Shown one piece after another: positions 24,958-35,581 of a stretch of DNA of 64,000 nucleotides. The notes below the pieces were generated by a model. The model had not been told where the DNA came from. It did not search any database and saw nothing but the letters and a program-made list of their open reading frames with translations. Where the stretch lies: positions 23,950-87,949 of the forward strand of contig CAZFGT010000006.1 in NCBI GenBank assembly GCA_964518505.1. Direction: 5' to 3'. Every line of letters begins with the position of its first letter. Positions within the stretch are counted from its first letter, which is position 1. The DNA comes from DASPUH01 sp964518505. Its GTDB lineage: Bacteria > Chloroflexota > Limnocylindria > Limnocylindrales > CSP1-4. The translations under genes were made by a program, and so were the position numbers.

Positions 24958-26391
24958 TCAGGCAGCCATCGTGGGCGCGTCCGTGCGGCGGGACACGAGC
25001 AGGCCCAGCAGCACGGCGGCGACGGCGCCGCTGAAGGCGATGGCCAGGGCGGCGTGGGGATCCCAGGCGAGGGCGAGGCCGGCTGCCACGAGCGCGCCGC
25101 CGATGCCACTGCCCAGGGCGTTGCCGAGGACGTCCAGCAGCTGCAGGCTGGCCGTGGCGGCCCCTTCCTGGCCGGGCTCGGCCTCGCGCAGCACCGTCAG
25201 GGTCACGACCGGGTAGCAGAGGCCCATGCCCAGGCCGGAGACCGACCAGCCGGCGATGGCCACCCAGATCGGCGTGGCGTCCAGGAGGACCGCCGACGTG
25301 ACCGCGATCCCCACCGCGACGCAGGCCAGGCCCAGGGCCATCAGGGCGCGTGCGCCCCACTGGTGGACGAGGTGCGACTGGATCCATGAGCCCGCCGTCC
25401 AGGTGATGGTGGCGGAGGTGAGTGCGAGCCCGGCGAAGAACGGTGTCTCGCCGCGGATCAGGACGATGGCCAGCGGCAGGAAGGCCTCGGCGCCGAAGAA
25501 CCCGAAGGTCATGATCCCGCGCAGGGCGATCGTCGCCGGCAACCCCCGGCCCGCGCGGAGCGTGCCGCGGGGCACGAGGCGGACCAGCGCCGCGAGGCCC
25601 ACGCCAAGGGCGGGCAGCGCGATCAGCAGGCCCCACCAGGTGACCGAGGTGAGGCCGGCCAGCAGCACGCCGGCGGCCAGGGCCGTGATGATCGCCGGTG
25701 CCAGCCGCCCGCGGGCCGAGGCCGCGTCGGGGTCGGCCGGCGGCCCCGCCACCCGCCGCAGGGCGGGCACGGTCAGGACCGCGGAGATGACCAGGAACGG
25801 CAGCAGGCCGAAGAAGACGAACCGCCAGTCGAGGAACTGGGCCACGAAGGCGGCCGCCGCCGGCCCGGCCAGGCCGGGCACGACCCAGGCCGTGGACAGG
25901 ATGGCGAACATGCGGGGCCGGATCGCATCGGGATAGGCCCGCCCGATGACCACATACGTCACCGTCGGGATGGCGCCGCCGCCCAGGCCCTGGATGAGGC
26001 GGGCGCCGATGAGCACGGGCATGGAGGGGGCCGCTCCGCCGATCACGAGCCCCACGCCGAAGAGGACGAGGCCGATACCGAAGGGGCGTACGAGGCCGCC
26101 GCGATCGATCTGCTGGCCGGCCACCACGATGCCCACGAGGGTGCCAAGGAAGAAGGCGCTGAAGGCCCAGCCGTAGAGCGCCACGTCACCCAGCTGGCGG
26201 GCCACCACGGGCATGATCGTGGAGACGGCGAGCGCCTCGAAGGCCACCAGGGTCACGGTCAGCACCATCCCCACGGTCAGGGCGCGTCGCGCCGGCGACC
26301 ACACGCTGTTCTCCGCCGTGGCTCGCGTCCCGACCGCCGCCGCGGGCCGTTGCGGGGGGCCGCCACCGGCCACCTCGTCGACCGTTGCCAT
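24958..26391 (-). CDS. MFS drug-efflux-type transporter
   Basis: A 477-aa protein with 12-14 helices. GARLIQGLGGGAIPTVTYVVIGRAYP and an acidic first-helix region (AFEALAVSTIMPVVARQLG) place it with the DHA-type drug:proton antiporters. The ATG at 26391 is preferred to the GTG three codons upstream because TAGAGT sits 7 nt before it. It converges on the acyltransferase gene with 6 bp between stops. Substrate unknown. Confidence 0.85.
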   Translation of the reverse strand: MATVDEVAGGGPPQRPAAAVGTRATAENSVWSPARRALTVGMVLTVTLVAFEALAVSTIMPVVARQLGDVALYGWAFSAFFLGTLVGIVVAGQQIDRGGLVRPFGIGLVLFGVGLVIGGAAPSMPVLIGARLIQGLGGGAIPTVTYVVIGRAYPDAIRPRMFAILSTAWVVPGLAGPAAAAFVAQFLDWRFVFFGLLPFLVISAVLTVPALRRVAGPPADPDAASARGRLAPAIITALAAGVLLAGLTSVTWWGLLIALPALGVGLAALVRLVPRGTLRAGRGLPATIALRGIMTFGFFGAEAFLPLAIVLIRGETPFFAGLALTSATITWTAGSWIQSHLVHQWGARALMALGLACVAVGIAVTSAVLLDATPIWVAIAGWSVSGLGMGLCYPVVTLTVLREAEPGQEGAATASLQLLDVLGNALGSGIGGALVAAGLALAWDPHAALAIAFSGAVAAVLLGLLVSRRTDAPTMAA

Positions 26392-26396
26392 CGTCG

Positions 26397-26606
26397 TCAC
26401 TCTAGCGGACCCGCCACCGCCACGGCTCCCAGGACGTCCGCCAGCGCGGGCAGGATGAGGCGCAGGATGACGAGCGCCAGGAGGGCCAGGGCGAGCACCA
26501 GCACGGCCCGCAGCAGGAGGCTCTGGACCGGCGTCAGGGGCGCCCCGATGAAGCGGCCGATGAGCAGTTCCACCTCTTCGTCCCAGGTGTGTGTCGGGCG
26601 GCTCAT
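26397..26606 (-). CDS. Small membrane protein, unknown
   Basis: A 69-aa protein: a polar start (SRPTHTWDEEVELLIGRFIGAPLTP) then one long hydrophobic stretch (VQSLLLRAVLVLALALLALVILRLILPAL) that could form one or two helices. Not recognised. The ATG has TAGACT 7 nt upstream, the pattern used by other first genes here, which is the main reason for calling it real. Its stop overlaps the -10 of the following MFS gene. Confidence 0.6.
   Translation of the reverse strand: MSRPTHTWDEEVELLIGRFIGAPLTPVQSLLLRAVLVLALALLALVILRLILPALADVLGAVAVAGPLE
26399..26404 (-). promoter_or_regulatory. -10 box for leaderless MFS gene
   Basis: TAGAGT on the minus strand, 7 nt before the ATG at 26391. It overlaps the stop region of the small gene upstream. 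Confidence 0.5.
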
Positions 26607-26613
26607 CGGCGGG

Positions 26614-26619
26614 AGTCTA
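26614..26619 (-). promoter_or_regulatory. -10 box for the small membrane protein gene
   Basis: TAGACT on the minus strand, 7 nt before the ATG at 26606. Confidence 0.5.
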
Positions 26620-26665
26620 GGCGCGCCCCACCGCGTGGAGGTTGGTACGGTAGTCAGCCTCGCGG

Positions 26666-26671
26666 TACCAT
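26666..26671 (+). promoter_or_regulatory. -10 box for leaderless HhH-GPD gene
   Basis: TACCAT followed by 6 nt and the GTG at 26678. Confidence 0.55.
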
Positions 26672-26677
26672 CCGGCC

Positions 26678-27268
26678 GTGGTCGCCTTTCATGCTCCCGA
26701 TCGCCTGTGGTACGCCGGTGACGAGGCCGCCGACCGGTTCCTGGCCGCCGATCCGCTGGCCCTGCTGATCGGCTTCGTGCTCGACCAGCAGGTCACTGTC
26801 CAGAAGGCCTTCAGCGGGCCCCTGGAGCTGCAGCGACGTATGGGCGGCCGCCTGGACGCGGAGGCGATCGCCACGGCCGAGCCGGATCGCGTGGCGGCCA
26901 TCTTCCAGGAGCGGCCGGCGCTGCACCGCTTCCCCGGCGCGATGGCAGGCCGTGTGCAGGCCCTGTGCGCCGCGATCGTGCGCGACTACGGCGGCAACGC
27001 AGGCCACATCTGGACGGAGGCCCGCGACGGAGCCGACCTGAAACGACGCCTCCTGGCCCTGCCGGGCGTGGGTGACATGAAGGCGGCCACGATCGTGGCC
27101 GTGCTCGCCAAGCGGTTCGGCCTCCAGCTGCCCGGGCTGGACGCGGTCCTGCCGCACCATCCGACGCTGGGCGATGTGGACTCGGCCGAGGCGCTCGCCA
27201 GCTACCAGGCGGGCAAGCGCGCCTACAAGGCCGCGCTCCGGGCGGGGGCTACGTCAGAGCGCTCCTGA
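26678..27268 (+). CDS. HhH-GPD family DNA glycosylase-like protein
   Basis: A 196-aa protein of the uncharacterised HhH-GPD family (TIGR03252-like) common in high-G+C bacteria. The N-terminal FVLDQQVTVQKAFSGPLELQRRMGG and the helix-hairpin-helix LLALPGVGDMKAATIVAVLAKRFG are clear. GLDAVLPHHPTLGDVD follows where the catalytic Asp of the superfamily would lie. There is no iron-sulfur Cys cluster. Probably binds damaged bases; the lesion is unknown. The last 20 bp overlap the convergent epimerase gene. Confidence 0.85.
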   Translation: MVAFHAPDRLWYAGDEAADRFLAADPLALLIGFVLDQQVTVQKAFSGPLELQRRMGGRLDAEAIATAEPDRVAAIFQERPALHRFPGAMAGRVQALCAAIVRDYGGNAGHIWTEARDGADLKRRLLALPGVGDMKAATIVAVLAKRFGLQLPGLDAVLPHHPTLGDVDSAEALASYQAGKRAYKAALRAGATSERS

Positions 27269-28169
27269 GGGCATCGTCCAGCTCCGGTCGCTGGAACGCG
27301 TAGCCGGCCGCCGTCGCGCGCGCCGGGATGACCCGGCGGCTGCCCAGGACGAGGGTGGCCATGCCCCCCAGGAGCAGGCGCACGGGTAGCCCGGGCGTGG
27401 GGACAAGAGTGGGCCGGTGCAGGACGCGCCCCATGGCCCGCGCCAGGTCGGCCTGGCGGACCGGTTGCGGAGCCGTCACATTCAGGGCCCCGTGCAGCGA
27501 GGGTTCGGCCAAAGCCAGGCGGTAGAGGCCGACCAGGTCGACCAGGTCGACCCAGCTGAACCACTGGCGCCCGCCACCGATGGGACCGCCCACGAACAGG
27601 CGGACGGGCAACGCGAGCAGCCGCAGCGCGGGCGCCTGACGGGCGATGACGACGCCCTGCCGCAGGCACACGACGCGTACGCCAAGCGCCTCGGCCGGCG
27701 CCGCGGCCGCCTCCCAGGCCGTGCAGAGGCGCGCCAGGAACGTGTCGGAGAACGGCGTCGCCTCGGTCGCCGGTTCGCGATCCAGGCCCTCGTAGCCGTC
27801 CGTGCCGGAGGCATTCAACAGGGCCGCGGGCCGCTCCGCCGGCGGCAGGGCCGCCATCGCGGCCACGAGCGCGGTCGTTGCCTCCACGCGGCTGCTGACG
27901 ATGAGGCGACGGCGGCTCGCCGTCCACGGCCAGTGGCCGATCGTGGCCCCGGCGAGGTTGATCACGGCGTCCGCGCCGGCCAGTTCGGTGGCCCACGTGC
28001 CATGGGGGTCGCGCCCATCCCAGCCCACGGCACGTGCGCCCGCCGGCAGTCGGCGCGCCGTTGCGGCCGCATCCCGCGTGAGGACGACCACCGCGGCGCC
28101 ATCGGCGAGGAGGGCCGACACGAGGGTCCGCCCGATCAGCCCTGAACCACCGGCCACGACGATCCTCAT
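27249..28169 (-). CDS. TIGR01777-family NAD-dependent epimerase-like protein
   Basis: A 306-aa short-chain dehydrogenase-fold protein (YfcH/SulA family). The nucleotide-binding motif is GGSGLIGRTL at residues 7-16. The family segment GADAVINLAGATIG, SSRVEATTALVAA, the NASGTDGYEG stretch (a substitute for the Tyr-x3-Lys site) and the C-terminal DUF1731 region (RVIPARATAAGYAFQRPELDDALRSAL) are present. The substrate is unknown for the family. ATG overlaps the stop of the DUF393 gene (ATGA), so the two are translated together. Confidence 0.88.
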   Translation of the reverse strand: MRIVVAGGSGLIGRTLVSALLADGAAVVVLTRDAAATARRLPAGARAVGWDGRDPHGTWATELAGADAVINLAGATIGHWPWTASRRRLIVSSRVEATTALVAAMAALPPAERPAALLNASGTDGYEGLDREPATEATPFSDTFLARLCTAWEAAAAPAEALGVRVVCLRQGVVIARQAPALRLLALPVRLFVGGPIGGGRQWFSWVDLVDLVGLYRLALAEPSLHGALNVTAPQPVRQADLARAMGRVLHRPTLVPTPGLPVRLLLGGMATLVLGSRRVIPARATAAGYAFQRPELDDALRSALT

Positions 28170-28612
28170 TGGACGGTCCCATGGCCGGCGCGTGGCAGCC
28201 GGCAGGCGGGACCCTCGGCGCCGACAAGGCGGCCCAGGGTGCGGCGATGACCCGCCACCACGCGGTACGCGACATCGACGAGTGGCACGACCGGCCCGGC
28301 GCTCGCCAGTCGCGCCGCCAGGCGCCAGCGCGGCAGTTCCCCGAGGACGAGCAGCATGGCCGGACCGCCCTCGGCCACGGCCCCGGAGGCCGGATCGACC
28401 ACGTGCAACGCCGCGCGCAGGTCGTGGCCGGCGATGGCGGCCCGCCATGGCTCGGTCGCCGCCGTCGCGTCCTGGAGGGGCACGAAGGTCAATCGGCCGC
28501 CATGGTCCCGGCGCTGAAGCCAGCGGACGGTGGCCGTGCAGAAACCGCAGTCGGCGTCGTACAGGACGATGAGGGCCGGCGGCTCAGCGGGGGAGTCGGG
28601 GATCTGGGGCAT
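28166..28612 (-). CDS. DUF393 (DCC family) thiol-disulfide oxidoreductase-like protein
   Basis: A 148-aa thioredoxin-like protein with the redox motif LYDADCGFCTATVRWL (Cys-x2-Cys) near residue 20 and the family block RLTFVPLQDATAA. The ATG at 28612 is chosen because a promoter lies immediately upstream; the open frame runs 20 codons further back, but those codons contain the promoter itself. Predicted 5' leader only about 5 nt. The downstream epimerase is coupled by ATGA. Confidence 0.85.
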   Translation of the reverse strand: MPQIPDSPAEPPALIVLYDADCGFCTATVRWLQRRDHGGRLTFVPLQDATAATEPWRAAIAGHDLRAALHVVDPASGAVAEGGPAMLLVLGELPRWRLAARLASAGPVVPLVDVAYRVVAGHRRTLGRLVGAEGPACRLPRAGHGTVQ

Positions 28613-28623
28613 CTTGCTACCGA

Positions 28624-28651
28624 AGTATAACATGTTAGCGCGAGTTAGCAA
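28624..28651 (-). promoter_or_regulatory. Promoter with palindromic operator for the DUF393 operon
   Basis: On the minus strand: TTGCTA (28651-28646), 16-bp spacer, TATACT (28629-28624), predicted start near 28617. A perfect 10-bp palindrome TAACATGTTA (28628-28637) overlaps the upstream edge of the -10, and GTTAGC is repeated at 28634-28639 and 28644-28649. This AT-rich island stands out in the window and suggests repressor control. Confidence 0.6.
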
Positions 28652-28668
28652 GAACGAGGTGTCGCGAC

Positions 28669-28965
28669 TCACTCCACCTGGCGCGGATCCGGCTCGTGTC
28701 GTGGCGGCCGCAGGGTGATGAGCAGGTACGGCGTCTGGGCGTCACGGCCGTGGTCGCGCACCTGTGACTCGAGTGCCCCGGGGAAGCGGTCGCGGAGCGC
28801 GGTGCGCACGCCGTGGACGGTGCGTTCCAGAAGGGCGATGTCAGCCACGACGCTGGCGAATGCGTCGAGCTCGGCGCGAGGGCGTTGGGGCGCGGCGACG
28901 TGGATGGAGGTCATGCCGTCGGCCAGCCATGCGATGCGCACGGCGCCATCCAGCTCGAGCTCCAC
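28669..28965 (-). CDS. Hypothetical 98-aa protein
   Basis: Small open frame filling the gap between the DUF393 promoter and the PAC2 gene. An in-frame TAG two codons before the GTG limits the start, and GGGAGGA lies about 10 nt upstream. The sequence (IAWLADGMTSIHVAAPQRPRAELDAFASVVADIALLERTVHGVRTAL) reads like a soluble alpha/beta protein, but I recognise no family. A frame on the other strand covers the same region. Confidence 0.4.
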   Translation of the reverse strand: MELELDGAVRIAWLADGMTSIHVAAPQRPRAELDAFASVVADIALLERTVHGVRTALRDRFPGALESQVRDHGRDAQTPYLLITLRPPRHEPDPRQVE

Positions 28966-29018
28966 GGCCTAGCGGTCCTCCCGGCGGACGTGGCGCAGCG
29001 GGGCCCCGATGCTGGGGT

Positions 29019-29873
29019 TCACGCGCGCTGGCTGCCCTCGGTGCCGCGATCGCGCAGGAACCGCTCGATGTCCGAGATCAGGTCGTCGCCCGACGGCAGG
29101 CGCGACTCATCGACCATCGCCTCCAGCTTCTCCACGTATGCCTTGGTGTCGTCATCGGCGGCCGTGGCCGCGTCCAGGCGGGCGCGCAGCTGACGTGCCT
29201 CACGACGCAGCGCAACTGCCGCCGGTTCGGTACCCAGGTGGCGCGACAGCGCCTGCAGCAGGGCCAGCGAGGCGGCGGGATACGGGCCGCTCACGTAGTG
29301 GGGCACCTGGGCGAAGTAGCCCAGGGTCGGGATGCCGGTCTGCGCCACCGCGATGTCGATCGCGGAGATGGCTGCCGACGGCACGCGCAGGAGGCCGGTC
29401 GGCCCAGGCCGGACTTCGCCGCGCAGCAGGCCGTGGGTCGACTCGGTGCCCATCAGGGTCACCGGCCGCGTATGCGGCACGGCGGCCGGGATAGCCCCCA
29501 TGCTGATCCACTCGGCGACCCCGAAGCGATGAGCCAGCTCGACGAGGTCGCCAGCCAGCTCCTGCCAGCGGAAGTCTGGCTCGTGGCCGCTCAGGATCAG
29601 CGTGTCGTGGTCCTCCAGCCGTGCCCGATGGAGGGTCACGGCCGGCCAGGTCAGCTCCGCGGGGCGGCCGTCAAGGATCTCCAGGGTCGGCCGGCGGGCG
29701 CGGTAGTCGAACAGCGCGTCACTGTCGAAGGTCGCCAGAAGGTGCCCCTCGTCGGTGGCCAGCAGCTCGGCCACGGCCGTCGCGGCGCCGCCGGCATCGA
29801 CCCACCCGTCGAACGCCACGACGACCGTCGGGGCGATCAGCTCGACCGATTCACGGAGGCGATAGAGCGTCAC
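29019..29873 (-). CDS. PAC2 family protein
   Basis: A 284-aa protein of the PAC2 family (proteasome assembly chaperone-like fold), common in proteasome-bearing actinobacteria and in Chloroflexota. The pattern is VVAFDGWVDAGGAATAVAELL at the start, DTLILSGHEPDFRWQELAGDLVELAHRFGV in the middle and a C-terminal helical tail (DDDTKAYVEKLEAMVDE). The biochemical role is not established for bacterial members. GTG 29873 is supported by TATGCT 6 nt upstream, so the mRNA is predicted to be leaderless. Confidence 0.88.
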   Translation of the reverse strand: MTLYRLRESVELIAPTVVVAFDGWVDAGGAATAVAELLATDEGHLLATFDSDALFDYRARRPTLEILDGRPAELTWPAVTLHRARLEDHDTLILSGHEPDFRWQELAGDLVELAHRFGVAEWISMGAIPAAVPHTRPVTLMGTESTHGLLRGEVRPGPTGLLRVPSAAISAIDIAVAQTGIPTLGYFAQVPHYVSGPYPAASLALLQALSRHLGTEPAAVALRREARQLRARLDAATAADDDTKAYVEKLEAMVDESRLPSGDDLISDIERFLRDRGTEGSQRA

Positions 29874-29879
29874 GGCGCA

Positions 29880-29885
29880 AGCATA
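29880..29885 (-). promoter_or_regulatory. -10 box for leaderless PAC2 gene
   Basis: TATGCT on the minus strand, 6 nt before the GTG at 29873. Confidence 0.55.
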
Positions 29886-29922
29886 GGCCGCGTCAGAGGA
29901 GCCTGATTCGAGGTCGGTGAGC

Positions 29923-32922
<3,000 letters not shown>

Positions 32923-33082
32923 CGTCTCTCATCCTCCGTGTCGCCTGTGGGCCGCTCGCCGTAGCTGCGAGTTCGGTCCGCCTGGACGCCGGAGGGCCCG
33001 TTCCCCTTCGCCTGCGCCGACCCGGGATGGGGGTCCTGGCGCGGTTCGAAGGGCCGTTGCTCGCGTCGCCCGTAGACCACCG

Positions 33083-33111
33083 AATCTAGTCCTCGGCCGG
33101 CCGCCTGTCAA
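33083..33111 (-). promoter_or_regulatory. Sigma70 promoter of nrdJ
   Basis: TTGACA (33111-33106), 17-bp spacer, TAGATT (33088-33083) on the minus strand. Predicted start near 33076 gives a leader of about 154 nt. I see no cobalamin riboswitch consensus in that leader. Confidence 0.65.
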
Positions 33112-33129
33112 GCCGATCCCGGGCCGAAA

Positions 33130-33177
33130 ACACAATATCTGGTGTCGTGGAGCCATTCGTACCACAAGCCGTGGTAT
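33130..33177. promoter_or_regulatory. NrdR box(es) upstream of nrdJ
   Basis: ACACAATATCTGGTGT at 33130-33145 matches the 16-bp NrdR consensus (ACACwATATmTwGTGT) with one substitution. A second dyad TACCAC-N5-GTGGTA (33160-33176), centred about three helical turns away, is a degenerate partner. NrdR, sensing ATP/dATP, represses nrd genes through paired boxes. Confidence 0.65.
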
Positions 33178-33688
33178 CCCAGCGTCCGGTAGCACACGCT
33201 CGATCGCGGGGCCGCTGGGGATGGCCGGTGGATGGCTTGTGGGGATCGTGTGGACGGAACGGTGGAGCCTCCGGAACGGGCCCGCATTCCCGGTGGGCGA
33301 AGCGATCATAGAACAGGTGTGCGATTCGTCGGTCAGCGGGCCCGTCGGTCGCCGCCTTGCACCGCATGACGGATCCGACGTCTGAGGACGTGCTCCCGCC
33401 CCGAGACCGTCACGCCGTGCAACGAGGGCCGGCTGAGCCCTCCTCGGCGGGCAGTCCCGCCGCCGGATGCGTCCTCCGATGCAAGACGGTGCGGCGACAG
33501 AGCGGCCGCCCCCCGATCCACCTGAAAGGTGGCTAACGACCGACTTGGGGCGCCAACGTGGTCGTCCTGCACACCTGATGCACGAGCGGAGGAAGAACGC
33601 TGATCCGGGAGGCCGGTAAGGCCCGCATCTTCGCCGTTAGCCACCCTTGATGGTGGCCAGGGACCCCAGGCTCAGCGGCGGCCGTGGG
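33178..33688. other. Gene-poor stretch between ypfJ-like gene and nrdJ promoter
   Basis: About 510 bp with no convincing coding region. Small frames lack ribosome sites and families. It contains the 118-bp inverted-repeat element at 33528-33645. The rest shows no feature I can name. Confidence 0.5.
33528..33645. other. 118-bp inverted-repeat element, possible structured RNA
   Basis: Perfect 11-bp arms GGTGGCTAACG (33528-33538) and CGTTAGCCACC (33635-33645) enclose 96 bp. Inside are further small dyads: ACGACC/GGTCGT (33536-33541 and 33560-33565) closing a TTGG-GGCG-CCAA hairpin, and GGCC-GGTAA-GGCC near 33611-33623. The whole can be drawn as a closing stem with internal hairpins. It lies 44 bp downstream of the ypfJ-like stop. 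Strand unknown. Confidence 0.4.
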
Positions 33689-34558
33689 TCAGATCGTGCC
33701 GCTGAACGTGTCGCATTGGCCCGGGTCGCCGCTCTGGTAGCCGACGCTGAACCAGTGCTGACGCTGGGCGGAGGAGCCGTGGGTCCACGACTCGGGGTTG
33801 ACCTGGCCCTGGAACTCCTGCTGGATGCGGTCGTCACCGACGGCTGCGGCGGCGTCCAGGGCATCGGCGATGTTGGCCGCCGTGAGCGGCTCCAGGAAGC
33901 CCGTCCCGGCGGCGTGCTGGGCCCACACGCCGGCGTAGCAGTCGGCCTGCAGCTCGGTGCGGACGGAGGCCCCCTGGGCTCCCTGCTGGCTGGTCTGGCT
34001 GGTCAGCACGCCCAGCAAGTCCTGGACGTGGTGCCCGTACTCGTGGGCCACCACGTAGGCCTGGGCGAACGGGCCGCCCTGCGCCCCGAACTGCGACTGG
34101 AGCTCATCGAAGAAGCCCAGGTCCAGGTAGACGTGGCCGTCGTCGGGGCAGTAGAAGGGGCCGACGTCGGTGGTGGCGGGCCCGCAGGCGGTGTCCATCG
34201 AGCCGCTGAAGAGCCTCGTGGTGGCGATCGTGTAGGTCTCCCCGGAAGCCTGGAACTCGCTCTGCCAGAAGGCCTGGACGCTGTCGACGTCGCCCACGAT
34301 GCGGCACTCCTCGAGCGTGTTGGCGTCCGCGCCGGTGACGCAGGCGCTGGCCAGCGGCCCGTTGTCCACGCTGGCCGAGCCGCCACCGCCGGTCAGGTCG
34401 TTGATGTTGCCGCCCAGCAGGACGTAGACCAGAGTCAGCACGATGCCGACGGTGCCGCCGCCGGCCACCAGGCCGCCCCGGCCGAACCCCGTACCGCCGC
34501 CGCCGCGGTAGTCCTCGACCTCCGAGGTGTCGAGCCGGGCATTCGGATCAAAGGTCAT
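33689..34558 (-). CDS. Neutral zinc metallopeptidase-like protein (YpfJ family)
   Basis: A 289-aa membrane-anchored protein of the putative neutral zinc metallopeptidase family. It has a Gly-rich start, one transmembrane helix (about 33-50), then an extracytoplasmic domain with zinc motif HEYGHHVQDLLG near residue 175 and downstream RTELQADCYAGVWA, whose Glu would be the third ligand. The flanking YVVAHEYGHH and DVGPFYCPDDGHVYLD blocks are family hallmarks. It starts 16 bp after ccsB and is probably co-transcribed. The substrate is unknown. Confidence 0.9.
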   Translation of the reverse strand: MTFDPNARLDTSEVEDYRGGGGTGFGRGGLVAGGGTVGIVLTLVYVLLGGNINDLTGGGGSASVDNGPLASACVTGADANTLEECRIVGDVDSVQAFWQSEFQASGETYTIATTRLFSGSMDTACGPATTDVGPFYCPDDGHVYLDLGFFDELQSQFGAQGGPFAQAYVVAHEYGHHVQDLLGVLTSQTSQQGAQGASVRTELQADCYAGVWAQHAAGTGFLEPLTAANIADALDAAAAVGDDRIQQEFQGQVNPESWTHGSSAQRQHWFSVGYQSGDPGQCDTFSGTI

Positions 34559-34574
34559 GGGCGGCCGGCGGACC

Positions 34575-35546
34575 TCAGCTCAGCCCGCTGTAGGCGTGCA
34601 GGCCGTTGAAGAAGAGGTTGCCGAAGAAGGTGAACATGATGGCCCCGAAGCCGATCACCAGGATGAGGGCGGCAGGGCGGCCGGCCCAGCCCCGCGCGTT
34701 GCGGGCGTGCAGGTAGACGGCGTAGATGAGCCACGTCACAAGGGCCGCCGTCTCCTTGGGGTCCCAGCTCCAGTAGGCGCCCCAGGCGATGGAGGCCCAG
34801 TAGCTGCCCAGGATGATCATCGTGGCGAAGATGGGGAAGCCGATGATGACCGAGCGGTAGGCCACCTCGTCGAGGGTCTTGCGTGACGGCAGCCAGGCGA
34901 AGCGGTCGCCGTTGCCCTGGAGGAGGTAGCCGATGGCGGCGGCGAAGGAGACGGAGAAGATGCCGTAACTGATCATGGCCATCGCCACGTGGACGGTCAG
35001 CAGGGGCGCGTTGTCGAGGGCCGGCACGAGCGGCTCGAAGGTGGCCACCGTGGACGAGCCGGGGACCGACAGGAAGAGGAGCAGGGAGAAGGCGTACAGG
35101 AGCAGGAACGAGGCCACCGCGGTGGGGATGAAACCGAGGGCGCGGATGGGGTAGCGCCGCTGGAGGTAGAGGTAGCCGGTGGTGATGCCGAAGGCGAAGG
35201 CCACCGAGAACTCGAACATCGAACCCCACGGCCCCCGGCCCACCAGGATGGCCCGGGTGATGAGGGACAGGGCGAGCAGGGCCCAGCCGACCCACGTGCC
35301 GATGATCGCCAGCGACCCGACCGCCGCGGTCTGTTCGGCCCAGCGGCTCGTTGGCGCCGGGCCACCGCCCAGGGCGACGGTGGCCGACCCACCGGCCGTG
35401 ACGCCGGCCAGCCGGGCGGGCGCCAGGCGCAGGGCGGCCACCCCGCCGCGCTGGGCCAGCATCGTCGTGTAGGCGACGTGGAAGAAGAGAGCGAAGAGCA
35501 GGCTCAGCCCGCCGCTGACGTAGAGGTAGAGCGACATCTGCGCCAT
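34575..35546 (-). CDS. ccsB: Cytochrome c biogenesis protein CcsB/CcsA family (haem handling)
   Basis: Polytopic membrane protein (323 aa, about eight helices) of the CcmC/CcsA haem-handling superfamily. The WWD-like motif WGAYWSWDPKETAALVTWLIYAVYLH is intact, with conserved His residues in the flanking helices (TVHVAMAMISYGIF and the C-terminal HARNARGW region). It delivers haem for attachment to c-type cytochromes in system II, where its partner is ResB/Ccs1. No ResB is in the window. It lies between a zinc-ribbon membrane gene and the YpfJ-like gene. Confidence 0.9.
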   Translation of the reverse strand: MAQMSLYLYVSGGLSLLFALFFHVAYTTMLAQRGGVAALRLAPARLAGVTAGGSATVALGGGPAPTSRWAEQTAAVGSLAIIGTWVGWALLALSLITRAILVGRGPWGSMFEFSVAFAFGITTGYLYLQRRYPIRALGFIPTAVASFLLLYAFSLLLFLSVPGSSTVATFEPLVPALDNAPLLTVHVAMAMISYGIFSVSFAAAIGYLLQGNGDRFAWLPSRKTLDEVAYRSVIIGFPIFATMIILGSYWASIAWGAYWSWDPKETAALVTWLIYAVYLHARNARGWAGRPAALILVIGFGAIMFTFFGNLFFNGLHAYSGLS

Positions 35547-35581
35547 GCGGCAGGCTCCTCTGCTGCGCGCTCGCGACCGCC

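Noticed and set aside
33040..33060. tRNA T-loop-like GGTTCGAAG
   Set aside because: No acceptor stem, D-loop or anticodon arm can be built around it. No tRNA genes were found in the window.
32923..33076. Cobalamin riboswitch in the nrdJ leader
   Set aside because: Expected for a B12-dependent enzyme, but I could not find the conserved B12-box-type sequence or a matching fold. The NrdR box explains regulation better.
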